Part shown: piece after piece, positions 53,164 through 61,931 of the stretch
How the letters are laid out: every line of letters begins with the position of its first letter
Numbering within the stretch: the first letter of the stretch is position 1
Source of the DNA: Chryseobacterium ginsenosidimutans
GTDB lineage: Bacteria; Bacteroidota; Bacteroidia; Flavobacteriales; Weeksellaceae
Direction of reading: 5' to 3'
Assembly (NCBI RefSeq): GCF_024807225.1
Contig: NZ_JANUCO010000001.1
Location: 1,426,001-1,490,000, forward strand
Length of the DNA: 64,000 nt
Made by a program: the position numbers and the translations under genes
Notes under the pieces: generated by a model
What the model saw: only the letters and a program-made list of their open reading frames with translations
What the model was told of the DNA's origin: nothing
Databases searched by the model: none

Positions 53164-53454
53164 TTATTTTACTGTAACTTTCGTTTTTACTTTCTCCACA
53201 AAAGATTTTGAGGGCTTGAAAGCAGGAATGTTATGAGCAGGGATTTCAATTGCAGTATTCTTAGAAATGTTTCTTCCCGTTTTAGCTGCCCTTGTTTTAA
53301 TGATAAAAGATCCAAAACCTCTTAGATAAACGTTATCTCCATTATACATAGAAGTCCTGATTTCTTGCATAAAAGCCTCTACAACTTTCTGTGTTTCATT
53401 CTTTTCGGTTCCCAACTTATTTGAGATGGTGTTTACCAATTCTGCCTTTGTCAT
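53164..53454 (-). CDS. HU family DNA-binding protein
   Basis: 96 residues, HU/IHF fold: TKAELVNTISNKLGTEKNET, GDNVYLRGFGSFIIKTRAAK, TGRNISKNTAIEIPAHNIPA (Pro intercalation arm) and FKPSKSFVEKV. Nucleoid-associated protein that bends DNA. It is 42 bp from the 29-residue basic protein gene. Confidence 0.95.
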   Translation of the reverse strand: MTKAELVNTISNKLGTEKNETQKVVEAFMQEIRTSMYNGDNVYLRGFGSFIIKTRAAKTGRNISKNTAIEIPAHNIPAFKPSKSFVEKVKTKVTVK

Positions 53455-53593
53455 TTCCTTTTTAAATTTTAAATTTTAGGTGTGCAAATTTAGTTAAAAA
53501 AATTGAATATTAGCAAATTAGTGATAAAATATTTTTCGATAAGAGGTTGAAAATTTAATGTTTACTTTATATTAAAACAATATTAACTCACCT

Positions 53594-54265
53594 TTACATG
53601 CTGGAATTGTAATATCCGTTCTCTACGCAGAAGCGGATAAGGTGGAGTTTTGTCTTCAGTCCGAGCTTTTCTGTAAGTCGGTTGATATAGGTATCAATTG
53701 TTCTTGTACTGAGGTTCAGTTTTTCTCCGATTTCCTTGTTGCTGAAGCCTTCATAGCAGAATTTCATCAGTTGGATCTCGGTGGAAGAAAGCTCTTCCTG
53801 GCTCTTTTTTTGTCTGTCCATATAGTCCTGAACTGCCAAAGGCTGCTGTTCCCATTCTTTGGTATAAGCTGCATAATCGAAACTGTCTGAAGTTATTTTT
53901 CCCTTAATAACATCTTTGATGATATTGCTTTTTTTCTCGCAATAAAATATATTCGGGATTTTCGAAAGAATTTCTGCCATATCTTCCTGATAAGTTCCGG
54001 AATAAGTGATTATGGGGGTTTCCGTATTGCTTTTTCGGATGTATTTGATGGCTTCAAGACCACTTAATACCGGCATGAAAAGTTCTACGATGAACACGTC
54101 TTCCTGTCTTCTGTAATTTCTGCTAATAAGCTCGTGGCCGTTGTTGCAGTCATTAAGAAGCATGTAAAACGGATTTTCGGTAAGCGTCTTAATCATTATT
54201 TTTTTAAAATAAAAATCACTGTCTGCTATAGAGAATCGCACAGTATTAGTTAGTATTTTGCTCAC
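53594..54265 (-). CDS. LuxR-type response regulator with Glu at the phosphoacceptor site
   Basis: 223 residues. Receiver domain (ADSDFYFKKIMIKTLTENPF, VFIVELFMPVLSG, TPIITYSGTYQEDM) has Glu61 where Asp is normal, followed by an otherwise standard MPVLSG loop; Glu often mimics the phosphorylated state. The C-terminal LuxR HTH is complete (LSSTEIQLMKFCYEGFSNKE, IGEKLNLSTRTIDTYINRLT). It diverges from the T6SS membrane-complex genes with 178 bp between, so it may keep them active without a kinase. The CsgD-like regulator at 47157 is a related protein. Confidence 0.85.
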   Translation of the reverse strand: MSKILTNTVRFSIADSDFYFKKIMIKTLTENPFYMLLNDCNNGHELISRNYRRQEDVFIVELFMPVLSGLEAIKYIRKSNTETPIITYSGTYQEDMAEILSKIPNIFYCEKKSNIIKDVIKGKITSDSFDYAAYTKEWEQQPLAVQDYMDRQKKSQEELSSTEIQLMKFCYEGFSNKEIGEKLNLSTRTIDTYINRLTEKLGLKTKLHLIRFCVENGYYNSSM

Positions 54266-54443
54266 TTTAATATCGATTTGGTGTAGAATAATTAGAATTC
54301 CGGGACTAAATTATGAAAATATAGCGAAAGTGAAAATTAATCTTAAATTAATTAAAAGTATGGTGTTATTTCCTTAAAAATCGTAAATTTTGTGCATAAA
54401 TTATTTTTTTATAATTTCACAGACCCAAACAAATCACAAACAT

Positions 54444-54980
54444 ATGTCTTCGAACAGGGAGAAAAAACTAAACAAAACGGACGTCAGAGTAGGCATTTGG
54501 AAATTTATTCTATCGTTTATCGCATTATCAGGTGTTGCTTTCATCTGTGTGTTCTTCTTTTTCAAAAGTTATGATATACAGAGAGAAGGAATTAAAAAAC
54601 AAGCAGATGACTACCGCGAACTGCTTACCAGAAGCGACTTACTGAGAACTCATGTAGACAGCATCATGTACCGGATGGATCAGCTTGATATCAGCAAGGT
54701 GGACAATGATATTTTTCTTAGGAATTATATCATGGATAACGTGCGGGATGCCAAAAATATCATGGGAAAAGATAGTGCAGATAATTTTAAACATTATTCG
54801 ATCTTAATGAAACAGATTGAGCCGATGCTGGCTTTAAAAAATCAAATTATTAATATTTCTTACAAAGAACAGACTGCTCTGAGGAATTTGAGCGAGTGCA
54901 GAGGAAGAGTAGGAGTGGCAAACGACGAATTGAGGGTAGATCCTACAAGAAAATTCTCAGGAAGCAGACGTAGAAGATAA
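54444..54980 (+). CDS. Type VI secretion (subtype iii) membrane complex protein, TssQ-like
   Basis: 178 residues from ATG 54444 (MSSNREKKLNKTDVRVGIWK); the earlier ATG at 54390 is unlikely. One membrane helix at ~17-40 (FILSFIALSGVAFICVFFFF), then a helical periplasmic region and a basic tail (DPTRKFSGSRRRR). In Bacteroidota the order tssN-Q-O-P-R encodes the subtype iii membrane complex. Its place before TssO, the PKD protein and TssR suggests TssQ, but the letter is tentative. It replaces the TssJLM complex of other T6SSs. Confidence 0.72.
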   Translation: MSSNREKKLNKTDVRVGIWKFILSFIALSGVAFICVFFFFKSYDIQREGIKKQADDYRELLTRSDLLRTHVDSIMYRMDQLDISKVDNDIFLRNYIMDNVRDAKNIMGKDSADNFKHYSILMKQIEPMLALKNQIINISYKEQTALRNLSECRGRVGVANDELRVDPTRKFSGSRRRR

Positions 54981-54991
54981 AAACGAAAATT

Positions 54992-55519
54992 ATGCAGGAA
55001 CAAATCACACTATCAAAAAAAGAAAGGCATTATCAGTTTTTATATTTGATTTTAATGCTTTTGGCGGCACTTCTATTTTTAGGAATTATATTTTTAAAAG
55101 GATTTGAATCACCGTTTTCCGATGAAGACATGATTTCTGTTCAGAATCTTGAAGAAAAAGCAAAATTCGATCAGAAACAGAGATATTCTTACAAAACGTT
55201 AGACAGTACATTTTCAATGATTAATAAGCTTACGGACGAAACACCGGAGCCTTTTGTGGAAAACAATATCATGTACGGAATCAACGATGTCGCTAATTAT
55301 TTCCAAAACGGAGACAATATTTCCGACATCAGAAAAGATGCTTATCCGCAGATCGCGAAATTTTACAAAATGTACTTCAACGACAAGAAAATTATTTCAA
55401 GCAAAACAGAAAATATTAAAAGTTTTACAAAACAGTTTGAAGAATGCTCAATCGGTTTTAAAGAAAAGAAAAGCCAGCTTTTCCAGCGTGAAACAGCGTT
55501 GAAATCTAGAACCCAGTAA
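54992..55519 (+). CDS. tssO: Type VI secretion membrane complex protein TssO
   Basis: 175 residues: short cytoplasmic start (QEQITLSKKERHYQ), one membrane helix (FLYLILMLLAALLFLGIIFL), then a mostly helical periplasmic part (KAKFDQKQRYSYKTLDSTFS, RKDAYPQIAKFYKMYFND). The ER.YQFL..I start plus helix matches the TssO family. It lies 11 bp after the TssQ-like gene and 51 bp before the PKD gene, same strand. Part of the trans-envelope complex. Confidence 0.75.
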   Translation: MQEQITLSKKERHYQFLYLILMLLAALLFLGIIFLKGFESPFSDEDMISVQNLEEKAKFDQKQRYSYKTLDSTFSMINKLTDETPEPFVENNIMYGINDVANYFQNGDNISDIRKDAYPQIAKFYKMYFNDKKIISSKTENIKSFTKQFEECSIGFKEKKSQLFQRETALKSRTQ

Positions 55520-55570
55520 AACTGAAAATTTTACGCTAAGGAAAAATTACCCATCACACAATTATTAACT

Positions 55571-56480
55571 ATGAATTACTTTCAAAAAAACAAAAAGAAC
55601 ATTATTATTGGTGTTATTGCAACTTTGCTCATCGCAGCGCTGGTTGCATTATGGTTGCAGAAGAAGGTGATACACTCCGCAGACGATATTGTAGGAGTTG
55701 TAAACCCATCTTCCATTGCCGTAGGAGATACCCTTTTGTTTGAAGACATGACCCAATTTGCAAAAACCAGAAGATGGAACTTTGGAGACGGACAATCATC
55801 GGATAAAAACAGAGGTATCCACTTTTACAATAGACCGGGATATTATCAGGTGACATTGATTATCGATAACAAATATTCCAAATCTTTTCCGGTAATGGTC
55901 TCCGCCAGAAGCGTTCCAAAGCCGCAAGATTCAACAAAATCTAAAACTTTAATCGATGCACAGACACAGGCAATGCAGTTTGAAAACGTGCAGTTTCCGT
56001 GCGATTTCTGAAGGAAAACAGTTCACATGGAAATTTGGGGAAACCGGAAATATCGATTCCAAAGACAAAATGGCGATTTATTCTTACAAAAAACCGGGAG
56101 ATTACATCGTAACACTTTATACAGACGAAAGCGAAGAGCCGATTTTGCATCAGATCAAGATTCTTCCTGCTTACGACGCTTTGGAAGAAGAAGTGAGTGT
56201 AGAAGATTCTTATGCTAAAATTGATAACGATTTTAAATATCACTTGCAGCAAATTGCCAACGGAAACAGCTTCAATATGCATTACAATTATCTGTTGAAA
56301 ACATATCTGTGCAACAACGAAAATACTGTGGTAAAGGTAAACGACAGCAAAGTAAATAACTTTTACATGTATTGTGCAGGTCTTCAGTTTGATAAAAATA
56401 TGGTTATCCAGACCGTAAAAGTGAACTTCGATGATACGCAAAACTGTGTAACCAAAGTTGATATAAACCAAAGTAAATAA
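55571..56480 (+). CDS. tssP: TssP-like PKD-domain protein of the T6SS membrane complex (frameshifted)
   Basis: About 303 residues when repaired. N-terminal helix (NIIIGVIATLLIAALVALWL), then two PKD-type beta sandwiches: SIAVGDTLLFEDMTQFAKTR with RRWNFGDGQSSDKNRG, and ISEGKQFTWKFGETGNIDSK with KKPGDYIVTLY. The frame breaks at the TTT of 55994-55996; dropping one T gives FENVQFRAISEGKQFTWK and joins the frames. On the minus strand the site reads CGGAAACT. The PKD-bearing partner in this complex is TssP. The complex spans the envelope and joins baseplate to outer membrane. Confidence 0.8.
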
Positions 56481-56531
56481 TTTCTCGTTCAGAATTTTTT
56501 TTGAACGCACCAAATCATTAAATAAATTAGG

Positions 56532-58931
56532 ATGAAAAATAAATTTCCTCTAGCAGCATATTACGTAGGAGTTTCGGTTTTATTGGTAAGTTGCCAAGTA
56601 AAACTGCCGTCGAAAAAAACTCCGGAGCCATCGCAGTACGGTCAGGTTGATACCTCACCTGTCGTGAATGGTTTTCCTAAAAAATCAGCTCCATGGATCG
56701 CTATTTCAGACAGATCCAGAAATACGGCTTATCTAGATAAAAATGACGAAAAATCTTACAAAGAAGTTAAGTTTTTAGAGCCTTTAATGGTCATAAAAAA
56801 CAGAGACGGAATGGTAAAAGTAGCAGAATATATTCCTGATGCTTTAATGAAAAAAGTTTCGTCGAAACAGATCAAAACATACGGCTGGATCCCAGAATCT
56901 GAACTTCTTCTCTGGAGCAATTCTCTGAAAAGCGAAAAAACAGGTTTTCCCGTGAGAGTAGCAGTTTTACCGAGTAACAGCGAAGTCATCAGAAGCTCAG
57001 AAAGATATTATAAAAACGATTCGATCATGGTGTTTAATTCACCGAGTCTTATCGAGCAGGCCAACGTGAAAATCCCGAACGGACAAGTCGTTTACGTTTA
57101 CAAACAAGCCGAAAACAACAAAAGATTCTTGGTCGGAAAGAAACCGACCATCGATATGGACAGCATCAGTACGAGTTTGTACGGTTGGGTAAGTTCCAAT
57201 GTAGTTTCAGCTTGGGGAGAGCGTTCTGCGGTTAAAATGAAAAATACAACAGGCGTTACAGAAACAGCTTTAGGGCTTCACGAAGGTTCTCCGGGGAAAA
57301 ACGAAACGGGAGACAGAACCTCAATTCTTTTGACAGATGTGAATAAAAGAACGCCTCTTGAAAATATTTACCCTGTAACTTTACCGTTAAATGAAGCTCC
57401 GACTCCGGATTCAAAAACAAAATATTTTACGAATGTTTTAGATTACAGTAAAAATTATGTTTTCAATGTATTGGGAGAACAGATTTATTTTGACCGTTAC
57501 AGAGAGATTACGGAGAGAAATAAGAGAATTAATATCGTTTTCGCTTTAGACATCAGTGCTCCGAATGCGCCTTATGCTCCGATTGTGAAGTCTTTATTAC
57601 AGGATTTGCAATTGAGATTCGAAAAACCGTCTTATTTTAATCAGGTGAAATATGGAGTTGTTTTGTATAAAAATAATTCTTGTGGAGACAATGTAGCAGT
57701 TTCAAATTTAAGTACAGATTACAGCAAGATCACCAAATTCATTGATGATAAAACTAATGAGATGAACTGTCCGAGCAACAGCGGTTATCAACCTGTAAAT
57801 GAAGGTTTAATGGCAGCCGGAAATCTTTTGTCAAATGTTCCTGATGAAACCAATATCGTTGTAACGGTAGGAACTTCGGCGAACCAAAGCGGAAACATGT
57901 ATGGTGTGATTAATTCTCTGACGCAAGCTCAGGCAAGAGTAATTATGTTTCAGACAAGTGCAAGAACATCAGATACGTATAACGATTTTGTCTTAATGGC
58001 TGAAAATGTAGTGACGAATACTGCAAAAAATATCGCTGAATTAAAGAAACAGAAAATCATTAACCAAAATGATGTTTTAACTAAAAATAATTTCAGTCTG
58101 GTTGAAGGCGACGAAGGTTTCTTCTCATTAAATTATCCGAAACAAAGTATGTCTCAAGGTTTTGTGATCTTCCCTAAAAAAGGCGACATCGCAACTCCCG
58201 GTTATCTTAAAAAATCTGTAGACAGCTTAATTTCTCAGGTTACGTTGGATAATACCACGTTGGATAAATCTTTAAATGATTATTTCCATTCATCAGTAGG
58301 AGCGGGAAGAACGGATGTTGATGTGAAGTATAAATATCTTTATCCGGGGCTTACAAACCCAGTTCCTGCTGGAATTGCAGCACAGTTGATCAATTATGGA
58401 AGTCCGTTTTTAGCGAAAGGTTATATCCCGAAAGAACTGAAAGATTACAAACCGGGATTAGAAAAAGGGATCTTAATTTCTGAAGCTGAATACGATAATT
58501 TAAAAATGTTCTATACCGAAGTTTACAAAAATACGGGAGCAGAAAGATCAGATTTCAAACAGTCAAGCGCCATCAATGAATACGTAAGATTGTTGAAAAA
58601 ATATAATCCGACCATAAAATTCCTTGACAAAAGCGAGCTTTACAAACAGCCAATGTCTTATGCAGTGGGAATCAGCACTGGTTTTGATAATTCTGAAGAA
58701 GAATTAATGACAAAATATATGCTGAAAGGCTGGAAAAAATCGAAAATTGTGACGAATGAAACCGTAAGGTCATACTTCCGTCATTACAAAGATTTGGTAG
58801 AAAGAATGTTGACACACAGAAACGATCCTGCCGTGAAAATTCAGCAGAACGGACAGACTTTCTATTGGTTGAATGAGTATTTCATGCCGACAATGGCACC
58901 AACAGAAGAACCTGAATATACTAAGCATTAA
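56532..58931 (+). CDS. tssR: Type VI secretion system protein TssR
   Basis: 799 residues, lipoprotein (AAYYVGVSVLLVSCQVKL). N-terminal SH3-like repeats (SRNTAYLDKNDEKSYKEVKF, KTYGWIPESELLLWSN), then a von Willebrand A-like domain (~330-480, RINIVFALDISAPNAPYAPI, VVTVGTSANQSGNMYGVINS) whose metal site is degenerate. The length and domain order fit TssR, the outer-membrane-side component of the Bacteroidota T6SS membrane complex. It lies 51 bp after the PKD gene and ends in a terminator at 58946. Confidence 0.88.
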   Translation: MKNKFPLAAYYVGVSVLLVSCQVKLPSKKTPEPSQYGQVDTSPVVNGFPKKSAPWIAISDRSRNTAYLDKNDEKSYKEVKFLEPLMVIKNRDGMVKVAEYIPDALMKKVSSKQIKTYGWIPESELLLWSNSLKSEKTGFPVRVAVLPSNSEVIRSSERYYKNDSIMVFNSPSLIEQANVKIPNGQVVYVYKQAENNKRFLVGKKPTIDMDSISTSLYGWVSSNVVSAWGERSAVKMKNTTGVTETALGLHEGSPGKNETGDRTSILLTDVNKRTPLENIYPVTLPLNEAPTPDSKTKYFTNVLDYSKNYVFNVLGEQIYFDRYREITERNKRINIVFALDISAPNAPYAPIVKSLLQDLQLRFEKPSYFNQVKYGVVLYKNNSCGDNVAVSNLSTDYSKITKFIDDKTNEMNCPSNSGYQPVNEGLMAAGNLLSNVPDETNIVVTVGTSANQSGNMYGVINSLTQAQARVIMFQTSARTSDTYNDFVLMAENVVTNTAKNIAELKKQKIINQNDVLTKNNFSLVEGDEGFFSLNYPKQSMSQGFVIFPKKGDIATPGYLKKSVDSLISQVTLDNTTLDKSLNDYFHSSVGAGRTDVDVKYKYLYPGLTNPVPAGIAAQLINYGSPFLAKGYIPKELKDYKPGLEKGILISEAEYDNLKMFYTEVYKNTGAERSDFKQSSAINEYVRLLKKYNPTIKFLDKSELYKQPMSYAVGISTGFDNSEEELMTKYMLKGWKKSKIVTNETVRSYFRHYKDLVERMLTHRNDPAVKIQQNGQTFYWLNEYFMPTMAPTEEPEYTKH

Positions 58932-58945
58932 TAACTTATAATACG

Positions 58946-58973
58946 AAAAAGCGGAAATTTATTTCCGCTTTTT
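58946..58973 (+). terminator. Terminator after tssR
   Basis: AAAAAGCGGAAAT (58946-58958) and ATTTCCGCTTTTT (58961-58973), nearly perfect, followed by CTATTTTTT. Confidence 0.7.
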
Positions 58974-58995
58974 CTATTTTTTAGTGTAAATTTTT

Positions 58996-59003
58996 TATCT
59001 TTG
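58996..59003 (+). promoter_or_regulatory. -7 box TATCTTTG for the PAAR/effector module
   Basis: TATCTTTG fits TAnnTTTG, 22 bp before ATG 59026 and after the tssR terminator, so the effector module may be transcribed separately. A clear -33 is not seen. Confidence 0.42.
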
Positions 59004-59025
59004 ATATTACCCAAATTACAGTATT

Positions 59026-59529
59026 ATGTCACAGCAATCATCACCTCATGATGGCAAATATTTTGTTATCCAGAAAGGTAAAGCCCAGTGCAATCAGGGT
59101 GATAAATTCCCACAATATAAAGTTACTTCACATCAGAAACATTTTTGGAATGATTCTGATGGAAACGCAGATTTTCTTGGTGTCACCGAAGACGACCTTC
59201 AGTTTACTCCTCCCGGTCCAAGTTTCGGACAATGCAAATTGAAGCCTACTTCCGGCGGATATTTACCATGTTCTTACGCTCCTGCCGGAAAATGGCAGAA
59301 AACCTATGACAAAGTAAAGATCATGGGTAAAAAGATTGTAACAGAGCTTTCTGAACTGCAATGTACCATCGGTGGAAAAATTACGATCAATGATCACGGA
59401 CAGCGCGGACAAATGAGCAAAAAAAACGTGAAGAATGCCGACAATAAAACGGTACAGCACATCAATCCGCTGGTGAAAATGCAGGACTTCAAAGAGACGG
59501 TCTTGGAAAGTGAATTAGACGCTTATTAA
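59026..59529 (+). CDS. PAAR-like protein (DUF4280)
   Basis: 167 residues with no signal peptide. GKYFVIQKGKAQCNQGDKFP, then GGYLPCSYAPAGKWQKTYDK, and C-terminal ELQCTIGGKITINDHGQRG fit the DUF4280 PAAR-like family, which sharpens the VgrG spike tip and carries effectors. The Cys pairs and His may bind metal as in PAAR. It lies 18 bp before the 791-residue protein, which is therefore its likely cargo. Confidence 0.85.
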   Translation: MSQQSSPHDGKYFVIQKGKAQCNQGDKFPQYKVTSHQKHFWNDSDGNADFLGVTEDDLQFTPPGPSFGQCKLKPTSGGYLPCSYAPAGKWQKTYDKVKIMGKKIVTELSELQCTIGGKITINDHGQRGQMSKKNVKNADNKTVQHINPLVKMQDFKETVLESELDAY

Positions 59530-59547
59530 CTGTAAACGCTTTCGATT

Positions 59548-61923
59548 ATGTCAAAAATAGGAGTTGCAAAAATTGCCGGGAATCCTTCACCAAAAATAGG
59601 AGAGAAAACGGTATACGCTGTTACAGATTGGTATCCTTCAACTCCTGCGAGTGAAAGAAATCCGGCTTTGGTTACTTGGGAATTGTTTAAAAAACGTTCC
59701 AACGGAAGTTTTACCACCACCAATATCAAAAAAATAGGTGACGGAAATTTTACGTTCGGAGAAGTGGCTCTTAAAAATACCTACCGTTTGGAAGCTTACC
59801 TTCATGAGCCGGAAGGAAAAGGTTCTACAACAATTGATATCACTCCGCAATCAATAGAAATTCCAAAAATTAATAAGGTTGAATTACGCTATGTTGATGA
59901 TTCTCCGGGAACGGTTTTCAGTTATACCGAAAAAATGATTGCTAAAGCTCAGTGCGTAAATCTTACAGGCGAAAAATTGACTTTTACACTTTGGGAAGAT
60001 GATGCAAAAGGCGAAGATCATAATGCCAATAATTTATTTGTCGACAGTAAAGAAGGCATTGTAGACAGAACCGGAAATGCAACCGCTGAATTTGTTTTAA
60101 CAAAAGCTTTAATGCAGAAAGCGGCAAAAGGAGAAAGAGATCCTAAAGAACTGGAATTTTACGTAACAGTAGAATATTATAAAAATAAAAAACATGCTAC
60201 AGCTAATGTAGATGTTAAAAATCCGGATTATAAAGAGCCTGTACAGCAACCGAAACCTGCTGCAACACCGCCCAAAAGCAGTACTCCTGCTCAACCTTCC
60301 AAAACTCCCCCTAAAGCAAACGGTTCCCCCGCTGCTTCTAAACCTGCCTCCCAAAAAGAAGAAAAAGGGATTATGGATAAAGCTGCAGAATGGTGGGATG
60401 AGCTTTGGGATTGGGGAGAATCTAAGGGTACCGTAAAGCCTGAGAAAAAACCGACGGTGCAGAAACCGGAGGGGAAGACTGTAAGTCAGGTTGGCGGAAC
60501 AAAAAAAGAAATATTCGAAAAAGTAGTAGGCTTAGGAAAAGAAGCTGTTATCTATATTTCAAGTGAAATTGCAACTGAAATAAAGGTTGATAAAGCTGGC
60601 AAAATAACTTCTCATCCTGACTACGGTGGATATAATGGAATGACCGAATATAAAGAAGGAGATAAATTATATGCCAAGAAGCTTCCAAACGGGAAAAGTG
60701 CCTTTCCTCTTTATAAAATGTATATTTATAGAGGGAATAAAGTAGGAGAAGCAGTAAAAAAATTAAAACAGGATCTTGAATTTAAAACTCACGAAAATGC
60801 AGAATCTACAGTTTTAACGGTTGCAAGACACGCGCAAACCAATAATAAAGATTATGGTAAAAGTGGTCCACTACCGCCAAATACTATGACCACATTATAT
60901 CGTGTAAGGTATATGCAAGCTTGGAATCATGCGAACAAAGAAAGTTTCAGATATAGGATTGTAAGTGATAATACTTCCAATTTAAAACCTGTAAAAGAAT
61001 TGGCAAAAGAAGTTTCCAGTGGTGCAATGGCACTCGGCAGTAGAGGCTCAATTTCTCTTGACCCTTGGAGATCTTCTGGTTTGATAGGTTGTGTGGGAAT
61101 AAGAAACTCTGATGGTGAAACACATTCAAGTTGTGCAAAAGAATATCCTAACCAAGATAAAGTAAACTATAAATTCATCTACCATGCTCTAAATAATTAT
61201 TTAGAAACCGTAATTCCAGAACTTACAGGAGTGTATGGCAGAAGAGGTTATTCTAGTAGTGGAACAGTTGATGTAGCAGCTTCGGAGTTTAAGGAAGAGG
61301 TGAAAGTCTTTGTTTTAGTAGATCCACTTCCAGAATTGAGTGCTTGTAAATTAAACCTTAAAAAAGATGGCAGAGAAGAGTTTTACAATGAGTTTGGAAA
61401 AGCTGCAATAGATCTTGTAGGAAGTAAAGGAAAATCGAATAAATTCAAAGGACTTTATATGGTTGCACAAAGAAGACAGGAAAATGGCTTCAAATTAGCT
61501 GTACCCAATAATAACCCAATGAATATAAAAGGTAAAGGTGACCTTGGTTCATCTCCTTTAAAAACGCATGAATATGAAGATGGAAAAAAAATTAATATTA
61601 CAGATGGTTTTGCTAATTTCTCTACTGTAGAAAAAGGATTTGAAGGATATTTGGGGCTTTTGAATAAAAATTATAATGAGGCTTACAATGCAATTCTGGA
61701 TGATTCAAAAACTATTGATGACTTTTTAGTAGGTATGCAGGATAAAGGGAAATTAGGAGCTTATGCCACAGATCCCAATTATAAAACATTAATTAAGGGT
61801 ATTTTCAATGGAGTAATTAAAGATTATAAGGAGATTTTAAATTATAAACTATGTCGCGAAAAGAAAGAAGAAGAAAAAAATAAGATTAAAAAAGATATTG
61901 AACTTCTTAATAAACTTAAATAA
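59548..61923 (+). CDS. Putative T6SS effector: Ig-like N-terminus, unknown Cys domain, glucosaminidase-like C-terminus
   Basis: 791 residues, no signal peptide. Residues 1-~227 are two Ig-like beta domains (KIGEKTVYAVTDWYP, EMIAKAQ-type core), the N-terminus often seen on flavobacterial T6SS cargo. A Pro/Thr/Ser/Lys linker follows (~228-275). The middle (~315-620) is unrecognised; it holds SSGLIGCVGIR with Cys515. The C-terminus (~625-775) resembles the glucosaminidase/FlgJ fold: QRRQENGFK with Glu645, NNNPMNIKG, FSTVEKGFEGYLGLLNK and AYATDPNYKTLI (738-749). It would cut peptidoglycan glycan in prey. It follows a PAAR-like gene and precedes lipoproteins. Confidence 0.75.
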   Translation: MSKIGVAKIAGNPSPKIGEKTVYAVTDWYPSTPASERNPALVTWELFKKRSNGSFTTTNIKKIGDGNFTFGEVALKNTYRLEAYLHEPEGKGSTTIDITPQSIEIPKINKVELRYVDDSPGTVFSYTEKMIAKAQCVNLTGEKLTFTLWEDDAKGEDHNANNLFVDSKEGIVDRTGNATAEFVLTKALMQKAAKGERDPKELEFYVTVEYYKNKKHATANVDVKNPDYKEPVQQPKPAATPPKSSTPAQPSKTPPKANGSPAASKPASQKEEKGIMDKAAEWWDELWDWGESKGTVKPEKKPTVQKPEGKTVSQVGGTKKEIFEKVVGLGKEAVIYISSEIATEIKVDKAGKITSHPDYGGYNGMTEYKEGDKLYAKKLPNGKSAFPLYKMYIYRGNKVGEAVKKLKQDLEFKTHENAESTVLTVARHAQTNNKDYGKSGPLPPNTMTTLYRVRYMQAWNHANKESFRYRIVSDNTSNLKPVKELAKEVSSGAMALGSRGSISLDPWRSSGLIGCVGIRNSDGETHSSCAKEYPNQDKVNYKFIYHALNNYLETVIPELTGVYGRRGYSSSGTVDVAASEFKEEVKVFVLVDPLPELSACKLNLKKDGREEFYNEFGKAAIDLVGSKGKSNKFKGLYMVAQRRQENGFKLAVPNNNPMNIKGKGDLGSSPLKTHEYEDGKKINITDGFANFSTVEKGFEGYLGLLNKNYNEAYNAILDDSKTIDDFLVGMQDKGKLGAYATDPNYKTLIKGIFNGVIKDYKEILNYKLCREKKEEEKNKIKKDIELLNKLK

Positions 61924-61931
61924 ATCATAAT

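Noticed and set aside
60487..61407. L,D-transpeptidase or DUF5675 assignment for the effector's middle domain
   Set aside because: The Gly-Cys step fits but the required His before it is absent, so I keep it as unknown.
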